A stretch of 5,674 nt of DNA from Chloroflexi bacterium UBA5177 (GTDB taxonomy: Bacteria > Chloroflexota > UBA5177). The stretch is taken from contig DHWR01000268.1 of NCBI GenBank assembly GCA_002413265.1, positions 1 to 5,674 on the forward strand, read 5' to 3'. The position numbers and the translations under genes are program-made. The notes below the pieces were generated by a model. It did no database searches. It was given only the letters and a program-made list of their open reading frames with translations, and was not told the origin of the DNA. This document shows, in pieces, positions 1-5,158 of the stretch (positions within the stretch are counted from its first letter, which is position 1; each line of letters starts with the position of its first letter).

Positions 1-75
1 AACACTCGAACAGGTCGTGTCCTTTCCCCTACAGGAGGTCACGGCTCAGTATTTGGCTTGTGTAAGCCAGTTTTC

Positions 76-123
76 TGGTGGCGGCGGGATTCGAACCTGC
101 GACCAAGGGCCTATGAGTCCCTT
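76..123 (-). tRNA. Partial or degenerate tRNA, 3' half with CAT anticodon
   Basis: Read on the minus strand, this stretch gives an anticodon arm (AGGGA-CTCATAG-GCCCT, anticodon CAT at 115-113), a 5-nt variable region, a T arm with loop TTCGAAT, and a 3' acceptor strand CGCCACC followed by A. The AAGGGACTCATA...CCCTTGGTCGC string is typical of elongator Met or Ile2 CAT tRNAs. Two defects are visible: an A-G mismatch at the base of the anticodon loop (31-39) and an A-C mismatch in the T stem. No D arm precedes it. A GGTGGC at 158-153 could pair with the acceptor end, but 29 nt then separate it from the anticodon stem instead of about 19, and there is no TAGCTCAG-like D arm. It is probably a non-functional 3' half-tRNA, the usual footprint of a tRNA-targeting integrase. 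Confidence 0.6.
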
Positions 124-564
124 GTAGAGACGTCCGCTGGCAATTGTCGTTAGCCACCGGTATTCGTCTTTGCCCGTGAGGACGGCGAAAGTAAACACCG
201 GCAACAATGAGCGGTTACTGTCGATCAGTGCTGAACGCCCCATAATGGGTGTAGTAAATGGGTGTAGTCGCTGAGGAGATCACACTCCCTTATCCGCGGG
301 ATTGACGACGACTTGGACTAGATCAGTCAGACGCAGTGCCTCTTGGACTCTTAGGCAGCAACACAAGGAAAAGGTACGGCACGCTGAGACGGGCTGGGAC
401 TGCGGACTGGAATGTTTTCCGACCTTGGTCGCAGCCTGGAAGATGAGAGGCATATCCGTCATGCCACCAACAGTCCCCGACGACACTTACAAGGAAGTTA
501 CGGTTCAGTCACATCGTCGTCGTCGTCGACATGCGGCAGGCTTGCCCATCACGGACGAACGGAA
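124..564. other. Stretch without a recognisable intact gene
   Basis: Between the tRNA half and the phage-type relic I find no reading frame with convincing coding character on either strand. The stretch holds the short direct repeats at 244-268 and a (CGT)n run near 512-526. Given its flanks it is probably degraded element DNA, but that is inference. Confidence 0.4.
244..268. repeat. Two 12-bp direct repeats (AATGGGTGTAGT), 13-bp period
   Basis: AATGGGTGTAGT occurs at 244-255 and again at 257-268, identical and separated by a single A. The pair lies about 120 bp from the tRNA half, on the side where integrated element DNA would be expected. Tyrosine integrases bind pairs of short direct 'arm-type' repeats at such distances from the att core, so that role is possible. 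A chance or slippage duplication is equally compatible with the sequence. Confidence 0.5.
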
Positions 565-874
565 GGGTTTAGCATCATCCCGTTCACTGGCTACACGCCG
601 AAGAGCGGTTGGATGGTTTCCAACCATTGGCGCTGAGAAGTTCTACGGCCGACGAGCATTCAATGCGAGTGCCCTAAGGGCCTATGTGAAGGATCACGAG
701 GTCGAGCTTCGGCAGCCAAATCACTACCTTGGAGGTTGGCCCAGCCCCGAAGATAGTAGGATTTACCTTGACGTCTCCGAGAACGTTTCAACCCGCGAGC
801 AGGCGCATCAACTCGGAGTGGACAGAAATCAATGCGGCGTCCACAACTTGGGGACCTCCCGAGAGCTACGAACC
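565..874 (+). pseudogene. Frameshifted relic of a phage/actinobacterial accessory protein
   Basis: Two adjacent plus-strand frames look like successive parts of one protein. The first, 565-630, reads GFSIIPFTGYTPKSGWMVS and hits TGA at 634-636. The second, from 632, continues AEKFYGRRAFNASALRAYV, then YLGGWPSPEDSRIYLDVS, then an 'A.xLG..xNQ...xxLGT.RE' segment to about 874. From memory this order (GF.x.P.TG...SGxMVS; LR.YV..H...L; LGGW.....xYLDVS; NQ..x.DL) matches a roughly 100-residue protein family of unknown function found in actinobacteriophages and their hosts; I cannot name it. A one-base insertion near 628-634 would explain the shift. The second frame has no stop where the protein should end and runs on to 1036, inside the next gene, so the 3' end is also lost. 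The 5' end is not recognisable. Confidence 0.45.
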
Positions 875-906
875 AGAACCAGCCAACACGCTGATCGGAG
901 AGCAAC

Positions 907-2229
907 ATGTTCAAACTCAGTAAGTGGACCAAGCGCGTGGTCATTGTGGGAGCCGCCGCATGTGCGCTTCTCTCTGCCGGTGCCTTCCCGGGAACCGGGC
1001 AGGCCAGTCCTGCGCGGGCAACTGCGCCATCGCTAGGAACCGCGGCGAGTTTCGCGGTCCTGGCCGGCTCTACCGCGACAAATACCGGCGCGACGATCCT
1101 CAACGGTAATCTGGGTGTCTCGCCCGGGACTTCGATTAGTGGTTTTCCGCCGGGCATGGTCACCGGTGGAACCATACACCCCGGCGACGCCGTCGCGGCT
1201 CAGGCTCAGAGCGACGCAGCGAGAGCGTACACCACTCTCGTCGGCCAGCCGTGCAATTTCGACTTGACCGGTCTAGATCTGGGCGGGAAAACGCTCGCCG
1301 CTGGTGTCTATTGCTTTACAAGCTCGGCCCAGCTTACAGGTGCGCTCACGCTGGACGGACAGGGTAACCCCAACTCTGTCTTCATTATTCGGATAGGGAG
1401 CACGCTCACCACCGCAAGCGCTGCGTCCGTTCTGCTGATCAACGGCGCGCAAACATGCAACGTGTTTTGGCAGGTTGGTAGCTCTGCAACCCTCGGTACA
1501 GGTACGTCTTTCGCGGGAAGTATTCTCGCGCTGACGAGCATTACATTGACCACCGGCGCAGCGATAAACGGGAGTGCCCTGGCCCAGAATGGAGCCGTGA
1601 CGATGGATACCAATCACGTCTCCGCCAGCCCGTGCGCGGTGGCTCCGGCTGCCACGTCGACTACCGGCTCAAGCCCAACGGCAACTACTGTTCCCGCTAC
1701 CGCGACGGCGATTGCTGCGACCGCCACGGCGATTGCCGCTGCGACGAGCACTGCGATAGCCGGTCCAACCGCCACTGCAGTAGCCGCCGGTACCTCCACG
1801 GCAGTTGCCGCCGCCACATCCACCGCGATTGCTGCCGCTACCTCTACAACAGTTGCCGTGGCGACCCCGACGCCGACCTCGAGACCAAGCAAGTCGGCGA
1901 CTCCAAGGGCTGTGGCGTCCGCGACTCCGGTTGCCGGCCACCGTCCCAGCCCGACGGCGTACCCGGTGCCCAAGACCATTCCACATACAGGCGCCGGCGG
2001 AAAGTTGTCGTTGTCTGCCTCCCGCCTCGTTGCACCACCAGCCGCTGCTCCGAGCAGGAGAACTCAGACGGGCGGCTCTTTGCACCAAGCAAATGGAGTG
2101 GCCACGCTTCCGCGTACCGGTGGCGGCGCTGGGGGCGGGACACCAACAAGCCCACTCGCTCCGCTCGCCTTCCTCGGCGCGATGGCGATTGTAGTTGGCC
2201 GGCTCGTAACGCGCCCGACCAAGCGATAA
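907..2229 (+). CDS. Secreted LPXTG-anchored protein with DUF3494 ice-binding-like domain
   Basis: A 440-aa surface protein. Residues 1-38 form a signal peptide: basic KLSKWTKR, a hydrophobic core at 11-27, and likely cleavage after GQA33 or ARA38. Residues 42 to about 240 match the DUF3494/ice-binding beta-solenoid family: LGTAASFAVLAGSTATNTG, the NGNLGVSPGTSISGFPPG segment, the LGGKTLAAGVYCF segment, NSVFIIRIGSTL, and repeated Ser/Thr/Ala strands up to VTMDTNHVSASPC. C116, C136, C184 and C243 could form disulphides. A Thr/Ala/Pro linker (about 244-355) includes an octapeptide repeat. The C-terminus is a sortase signal: LPRTG at 401-405, a Gly-rich spacer, a hydrophobic segment at about 417-432, and RLVTRPTKR. 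ATG 907 has GGAG at 897-900, 6 nt upstream. DUF3494 covers true ice-binding proteins but also many adhesin-like surface proteins, so ice binding is unproven. No sortase gene is in the window. Transcription probably ends at the hairpin at 2242-2274. Confidence 0.9.
   Translation: MFKLSKWTKRVVIVGAAACALLSAGAFPGTGQASPARATAPSLGTAASFAVLAGSTATNTGATILNGNLGVSPGTSISGFPPGMVTGGTIHPGDAVAAQAQSDAARAYTTLVGQPCNFDLTGLDLGGKTLAAGVYCFTSSAQLTGALTLDGQGNPNSVFIIRIGSTLTTASAASVLLINGAQTCNVFWQVGSSATLGTGTSFAGSILALTSITLTTGAAINGSALAQNGAVTMDTNHVSASPCAVAPAATSTTGSSPTATTVPATATAIAATATAIAAATSTAIAGPTATAVAAGTSTAVAAATSTAIAAATSTTVAVATPTPTSRPSKSATPRAVASATPVAGHRPSPTAYPVPKTIPHTGAGGKLSLSASRLVAPPAAAPSRRTQTGGSLHQANGVATLPRTGGGAGGGTPTSPLAPLAFLGAMAIVVGRLVTRPTKR
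1699..1863 (+). repeat. In-frame octapeptide repeat, T-[SA]-T-A-[IV]-A-A-x, about 7 units
   Basis: Residues 265-319 of the surface protein are built from one 7-residue unit (TATAIAA) followed by six 8-residue units: TATAIAAA, TSTAIAGP, TATAVAAG, TSTAVAAA, TSTAIAAA, TSTTVAVA. The DNA period is 24 bp, but codons differ between units. The repeat has therefore diverged at the nucleotide level while the protein pattern is kept. It sits between the globular domain and the wall anchor, so it probably acts as a stalk rich in possible O-glycosylation sites. Confidence 0.85.
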
Positions 2230-2241
2230 CCTAGAACGAGC

Positions 2242-2274
2242 AAAGAGCGCTCACCTCTACGGTGAGCGCTCTTT
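2242..2274. terminator. Strong hairpin terminator, 14-bp perfect stem
   Basis: AAAGAGCGCTCACC (2242-2255) pairs perfectly with GGTGAGCGCTCTTT (2261-2274) around the 5-nt loop TCTAC, starting 13 nt after the surface-protein stop. The A-run and T-run at the stem ends would let it work in both directions. The T-tract is short (TTT, then C), so strength in vivo is inferred from the stem alone. Confidence 0.88.
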
Positions 2275-2297
2275 CGCTGTCTTGGTCCGTGTGGCAT

Positions 2298-2686
2298 CAC
2301 ACTTTGGGTGGCGTTTACGCCGCAATAGACTGGTAGCAGAAGTACCAGATGTTGTCGGAGTCGGCGTCCTTCTTGAGGAGTCAGCGCTTGCGTTCACCTG
2401 GCTGAGGTGATATGCCTTTTCGGTGTGTCCTGATGCTGGTCAGCTTTGAACTCATGCTGCTCACCTGGCTCAACGTGTATGGCTAACTGGTCAGTCGAGC
2501 GGGACACAATCGGGCCAGTGTGCGCACACGCCAGACAATGCAGCGAGTGACAGGAGTGGTCTTGATTGGATTGGACGTACGTGTGGCCCTCGAAAGGCGA
2601 GCACTGTGAATATGCGACATCGGGTTGAACGGACGGACCGTGGATGCTGATGTACAGTAGCTGGATCGCGAGTTGAGAGCAAGAGC
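2298..2686. other. Stretch without an intact gene
   Basis: No complete gene is visible. The stretch contains a coding-like scrap on the minus strand (2315-2455) and a 10-bp direct repeat TCACCTGGCT at 2394-2403 and 2461-2470. I found no convincing -35/-10 pair for the gene at 2699, although its promoter should lie here. Confidence 0.4.
2315..2455 (-). pseudogene. Coding-like scrap, UGA-interrupted small reading frame
   Basis: On the minus strand an ATG at 2455, preceded by AGGTGAG, opens 24 codons ending in TGA at 2383-2381. The same frame then continues for 21 codons (LLKKDADSDNIWYFCYQS, then IAA) to TAA at 2317-2315. The 21-codon part uses C- or G-ending codons almost throughout and has a natural-looking aromatic composition, so it is probably the true C-terminus of a former protein. 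The part before the TGA is less convincing. I do not recognise the family; a transposase tail is one guess. It is most likely a gene remnant. Confidence 0.35.
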
Positions 2687-2693
2687 AAAGGAG
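2687..2693 (+). promoter_or_regulatory. Shine-Dalgarno site AAAGGAG fixing the GTG start at 2699
   Basis: AAAGGAG lies 5 nt before GTG 2699. It overlaps the in-frame GTG at 2693, so that upstream codon cannot be the start. Confidence 0.8.
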
Positions 2694-2698
2694 TGGAC

Positions 2699-2983
2699 GT
2701 GCCCATCCTACGAATTGAACACCAGGTCCCCGACTATGCCGGTTGGAAGCAAGCGTTCGACAGTGATCCCGCCGGACGAGAAAAGTCAGGCGTGCGTCGT
2801 TATCAGGTCATGAGATCGATAGACGACCAAAATTTCGTCATGATCGACCTCGAGTTCGACACGGATGGCGAGGCGCAGGCGTTGCTCGCCTCGATGCGTG
2901 AGGTATGGGGTCGTGTTCAGGGCAAAGTGATGTGGGATCCGCAGGCTCGCATTGTTGAAGTGGTGGAGCGCAAGGAGTACTGA
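2699..2983 (+). CDS. Small dimeric alpha/beta-barrel (ABM-like) protein
   Basis: A 94-aa protein starting VPILRIEHQVPDYAGWKQAF, then DSDPAGREKSGVRRYQVMR, DDQNFVMIDLEFD, and a helix rich in Ala/Leu before GKVMWDPQARIVEVVERKEY. The order of strand, helix ('PDYAGWKQAFDSDP'), two strands, helix and final strand fits the ferredoxin-like dimeric alpha/beta barrel seen in antibiotic-biosynthesis-monooxygenase-like and cyclase-like proteins. Similar stand-alone proteins of this length are common in actinobacteria and Chloroflexota and usually have no assigned substrate. There is no signal peptide, so it should be cytoplasmic. It appears monocistronic, with no plus-strand gene close behind. GTG 2699 is chosen from the ribosome binding site. 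Fold assignment is fairly confident; enzymatic function is unknown. Confidence 0.85.
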   Translation: MPILRIEHQVPDYAGWKQAFDSDPAGREKSGVRRYQVMRSIDDQNFVMIDLEFDTDGEAQALLASMREVWGRVQGKVMWDPQARIVEVVERKEY

Positions 2984-3034
2984 TCAAACCGTAACCACGT
3001 CAAGAATTTCGTCGACGAGATCCTCGATCTTCAT
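2984..3034 (-). pseudogene. Possible 3' end of a lost gene
   Basis: Read on the minus strand, this gives MKIEDLVDEILDVVTV and a TGA placed directly against the stop of the ABM-like gene. The amphipathic acidic helix and codon choice look like a genuine protein C-terminus, but the frame closes with a stop only six codons before the Met. It may be the tail of a gene removed by the rearrangement that left the recombinase fragment. The family is not recognised, and chance cannot be excluded at this length. Confidence 0.25.
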
Positions 3035-3057
3035 GTTTGTTTGATGTCCTCATCTGC

Positions 3058-3234
3058 ATCCCATGCCTGCTGTTCATGACCGTGGCATACCACCAAAATC
3101 TTGTGAATACCTTACGGAGCGGTGAAGTCAGGGCGTTGCGCTGGGCCGACATTGACCTGATCGATTTTTGGCGGATGCAAGCCGAGAACCGAGGGTTGCG
3201 GTTGACGACGGCCGAGAGCGGGTCATCGCGAACG
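3058..3234 (+). pseudogene. Tyrosine recombinase (phage integrase) fragment
   Basis: The frame contains LRSGEVRALRWADIDLID (from 3112), matching box I of tyrosine recombinases ('TGLRxGEx.ALRW.DIDL'), where the Arg of 'LR' is the first catalytic residue. About ten residues later it reads GLRLTTAESGSSRT, resembling the 'GL.LTEPKT.SSRRT' strand that follows in actinobacterial and phage integrases. The N-terminal core-binding domain and the HxxR and Tyr catalytic boxes are absent, and the frame loses all similarity after about 3234, where it meets the debranching-enzyme relic. The upstream side (LLFMTVAYHQNLVN) is only loosely like the helix before box I. It is a non-functional fragment and direct evidence of past mobile DNA. 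Confidence 0.6.
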
Positions 3235-3858
3235 GAGAGAAATGGATGTAAAAAAGGATGTACGACGCCGGATCCACAGGAAGATCGATGCCGCTGACCA
3301 GGCCTGTGGGCGTGAGGCGTCCGGCTGTCGGCCCAGCACGGTGACCAGGTCCCTGGGTACCCCGGAGTAGACGTCCGGCCAGCGCCGGTATTCAAAGTAG
3401 CCGGAGGCGTCCTCCAGGGCGGCAAAGATGCTGTCGGCCTCCTGGGTGTAGCCGTATCGTCTGAGCCCGGCCCCGATGAGGGCGTTCTCGAAGGGCCAGA
3501 CCGAGCCGTTGTCGATCGAGAGCACAAAGTCAACCGGGTGGATCGTCATGTTGCGGACGGCCAGAGTGATCGTCACGATCTCGTCCTCGATGGCCGTGCG
3601 CTGCACGAGGCCAAATGACCGTGCAGGCACACGAGGCAGCGCCGGATTGGTGAACAGGTAGCCGGCCTGGTGAGGTTTCTCCTCGCCGGAGCCCATCAAG
3701 CTGGGCGCGATGCCGTCGAGAGAGAGCCGAAAGCGGCTGAGGAATCGGGTGTCTCCCACGAATAGTCCCTGGGTGACGGTGTCGGTGGGTTCGATCGAGC
3801 CGTCTTCCTCGGTGGCGACGACCACTTCGCCTTGTTTGATGATGCGGCGATGTTCCAT
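3223..3858 (-). pseudogene. Glycogen debranching enzyme relic with internal deletion
   Basis: The frame encodes 211 aa, while debranching enzymes of this type (amylo-alpha-1,6-glucosidase family) are usually 650-750 aa. Residues 1-115 match the N-terminal beta domain, including EVVVATEEDGSIEP and the hallmark GLFVGDTRFLSRFRLSLDG. At about residue 116 the sequence jumps in frame to a part normally near the C-terminus of the (alpha/alpha)6 catalytic domain: GSVWPFENALIGAGLRRYG, the WPDVYSGVPRD segment, then RPQAWSAASIFL (to about 3277). The last 17 residues, Arg/Ser/Phe-rich, match nothing expected and run into the recombinase fragment. About 400 residues carrying most of the active-site barrel are missing, and the real C-terminus is lost. 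ATG 3858 lacks a good ribosome binding site. The open frame could still be translated, but hydrolytic activity is very unlikely. Confidence 0.75.
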
Positions 3859-3859
3859 T

Positions 3860-3874
3860 GAAAGCTCAGCTTTC
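3860..3874. promoter_or_regulatory. Inverted repeat GAAAGCT-C-AGCTTTC at the relic's start codon
   Basis: A perfect 7-bp inverted repeat with a 1-nt centre ends one base before the ATG of the debranching-enzyme relic, where its ribosome binding site should be. In DNA it could be an operator half-site pair. As RNA the 1-nt loop must open further, leaving a weaker hairpin. Function is unknown. Confidence 0.35.
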
Positions 3875-3890
3875 GTGGCCGGAGTGAACG

Positions 3891-4391
3891 TCAGCTGTTG
3901 TGCGCATGGAGTGACTCCAACACCGTTAACAGATCGCCGACCCCGGGATTGAGTAGCTCTGGATAGACCTTGCTAAAGCAGATGATGCCGGAGGAGTCGA
4001 TGACGAAGAGCGCCCGCCCGGTGGCGTCTTCGGACTGCCGGTAGACGCCGTACAGCTGAGACACCCGGCCTCGAGGTGGTGTGTCGGCGAGGAGAGGAAA
4101 CGTGATTCCCGCCTTCCGACTAAACGCCTCATGACACCACGCACAATCGGCCGATATCCCCAGCATCTGCGCATGCAGCTTCTCGAACTGGGGAAGGTAC
4201 TCCTGGTAGAGGGTGAGCTGCTCCCGCGACACCGGTTCGAAGGCGGTGGGGAAGAACATCAGGATGATGGGGTGCCCGGCGAGACGGTGGAGCGAGAGCG
4301 TCAACCACGGCGTTTGGCGCAGTCTGAAGTCGGGCGCCACAGTCCCGGCGGGCAGGGGAAGAAGATCGTCGTCCATGACGCTCGCTTCCAT
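3891..4391 (-). CDS. Peroxiredoxin-like (AhpC/TSA, redoxin) protein lacking the peroxidatic Cys
   Basis: A 166-aa thioredoxin-fold protein of the AhpC/TSA-redoxin group. It shows the N-terminal LPAGTVAPDFRLRQ, strand HPIILMFFP, the helix-start motif FFPTAFEPVSREQLTLY, GISADCAWCHEAF, FPLLADTPPRGRVSQLYGVY, RALFVIDSSGIICFSKVYPE and a C-terminal helix. In active peroxiredoxins the motif reads P...(T/S)P(V/I)C; here the Cys position is Ser55 (codon TCG). C83 and C86 form a CAWC motif; C86 sits where relatives often have a WCH cysteine. The protein may be a non-peroxidase redoxin or belong to a subfamily with Ser at that site. ATG 4391 has no good ribosome binding site; ATG 4376 (MDDDLLPLPAG) is an equally reasonable start. 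It follows the isochorismatase-family gene by 36 nt, so co-transcription is likely. Confidence 0.85.
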   Translation of the reverse strand: MEASVMDDDLLPLPAGTVAPDFRLRQTPWLTLSLHRLAGHPIILMFFPTAFEPVSREQLTLYQEYLPQFEKLHAQMLGISADCAWCHEAFSRKAGITFPLLADTPPRGRVSQLYGVYRQSEDATGRALFVIDSSGIICFSKVYPELLNPGVGDLLTVLESLHAHNS

Positions 4392-4427
4392 GCCGTACTC
4401 GAGGTACCCGCTCCCTCAGCAGCAGGC

Positions 4428-5042
4428 CTATGCGGCCTTGAGAAGGCGCGAGGTGAGAACGATGTCGACGATTTCGGGCACGGTGTCTTGCCGGGCCCAG
4501 TCCCGCTGCAACTCGCACGCCAGGGACACCCAGCTGATCGGCTGCCCGCCGGCTTGCACGACGCGCTCCAGACCGGCCCGGTGCGCCTCGGGGGACGTCC
4601 CAGCCACGGCGTCAACGACCGGATAGATCGCGTAGCCCGCTCGGAGCGCATCGAGCGACGGGAAGGCGAGGCAGACTTCGGTCCACAGCGCGGTCATGAT
4701 CAGCTTCTTGCGGCCGGTGGCTTCGACCGCCCGGCGGAACTCGACGTCCTCCCAGGCGTTGATCGACGTCCGATCGATCTCGCTGCTATCGGCGAGGACC
4801 TCCCTGAGCTCGGGGATGGTGGGCTTCGATCCATTGGCGACACCGACCGTCGAGAGCACGATCGGCAGGCCGTAGGTCCTGGCCGTCCGCGCGACCGAGA
4901 CGATGTTGCGGATGAGGAGATCCCGGTCCATGGACGTGACAACCTGGATCTGGTTTGGCTGGTAGTCGATGACGACCAGAGCGCTGTTCTGCGGGGTGAG
5001 GAGGTGATCGGTGAGAGGGTCGCGAATCGGTTCGCTCGTCAT
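4428..5042 (-). CDS. Isochorismatase-family (YcaC-like) cysteine hydrolase
   Basis: A 204-aa, full-length member of the isochorismatase-like hydrolases. The probable catalytic triad is visible: Asp26 in SALVVIDYQPNQ, Lys112 or Lys113 in GRKKLIMTALWTEVCLAF, and nucleophile Cys124 in the same segment. Further matches to YcaC-type proteins are RTSINAWEDVEFRRAV, AIYPVVDAVAGTSPEAH, and WVSLACELQRDWAR near the C-terminus. These enzymes cleave C-N bonds or act on related small amides, and YcaC itself has no settled substrate, so the substrate here is unknown. A cytoplasmic oligomer is expected from the family. ATG 5042 is well supported: AAAGGAG lies at 5055-5049, 6 nt upstream. It is the first intact gene of a close minus-strand series with the redoxin. 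Confidence 0.92.
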   Translation of the reverse strand: MTSEPIRDPLTDHLLTPQNSALVVIDYQPNQIQVVTSMDRDLLIRNIVSVARTARTYGLPIVLSTVGVANGSKPTIPELREVLADSSEIDRTSINAWEDVEFRRAVEATGRKKLIMTALWTEVCLAFPSLDALRAGYAIYPVVDAVAGTSPEAHRAGLERVVQAGGQPISWVSLACELQRDWARQDTVPEIVDIVLTSRLLKAA

Positions 5043-5097
5043 TGGTGGCTCCTTTGTTCGGGCTTGGGAAGCGGCGAGATCTGGGCAATGCCCCGGT

Positions 5098-5145
5098 GCC
5101 GGTCGCGCGGTAGACGGCGTTCGCGATGGCGGCTGCCGTACCGAA
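5098..5145 (-). pseudogene. Scar of a xanthine-dehydrogenase-type molybdenum subunit C-terminus
   Basis: In the 116-nt gap between the two hydrolase genes, the minus strand reads FGTAAAIANAVYRATG. This resembles the conserved near-C-terminal segment '(G)PAxANAVx.ATG.R...LPI' of the large molybdopterin-binding subunit of xanthine dehydrogenase/aldehyde oxidase enzymes. The usual 'R.LPI.P' tail does not follow in this frame (TGALPRSRRF does), and nothing upstream resembles the rest of the 700-plus-residue subunit, because the neighbouring hydrolase occupies that space. I read it as a remnant of a deleted gene that once preceded the isochorismatase-family gene. The short match leaves room for chance. 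Confidence 0.45.
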
Positions 5146-5158
5146 TCTGGCTCGCCGC

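Noticed and set aside
54..69. TGGCTT-GTGT-AAGCCA hairpin as a terminator after the tRNA half
   Set aside because: The stem is only 6 bp, with no T-run on the minus-strand side. It is too weak to call.
120..158. GTAGAGACGTCC as part of a dispersed palindromic repeat
   Set aside because: The complementary arm expected for such repeats (GGACGTCTCTAC) is not found nearby.
46..243. 65-aa minus-strand protein
   Set aside because: Its C-terminal third is translated tRNA (SQVRIPPPP type), a classic spurious call; the rest shows no recognisable family.
302..1036. One intact 244-aa plus-strand gene
   Set aside because: Only about 632-874 looks protein-like; the first 110 codons and the last 50 (inside the surface-protein gene) do not. 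It is better explained as part of a frameshifted relic.
1614..1979. Minus-strand Val/Ala-rich open frame
   Set aside because: It is the antisense shadow of the Thr/Ala repeat in the surface protein.
2394..2470. TCACCTGGCT direct repeat as insertion-sequence ends
   Set aside because: The copies are 10 bp long, 67 bp apart and in direct orientation, with no transposase. Chance is likely.
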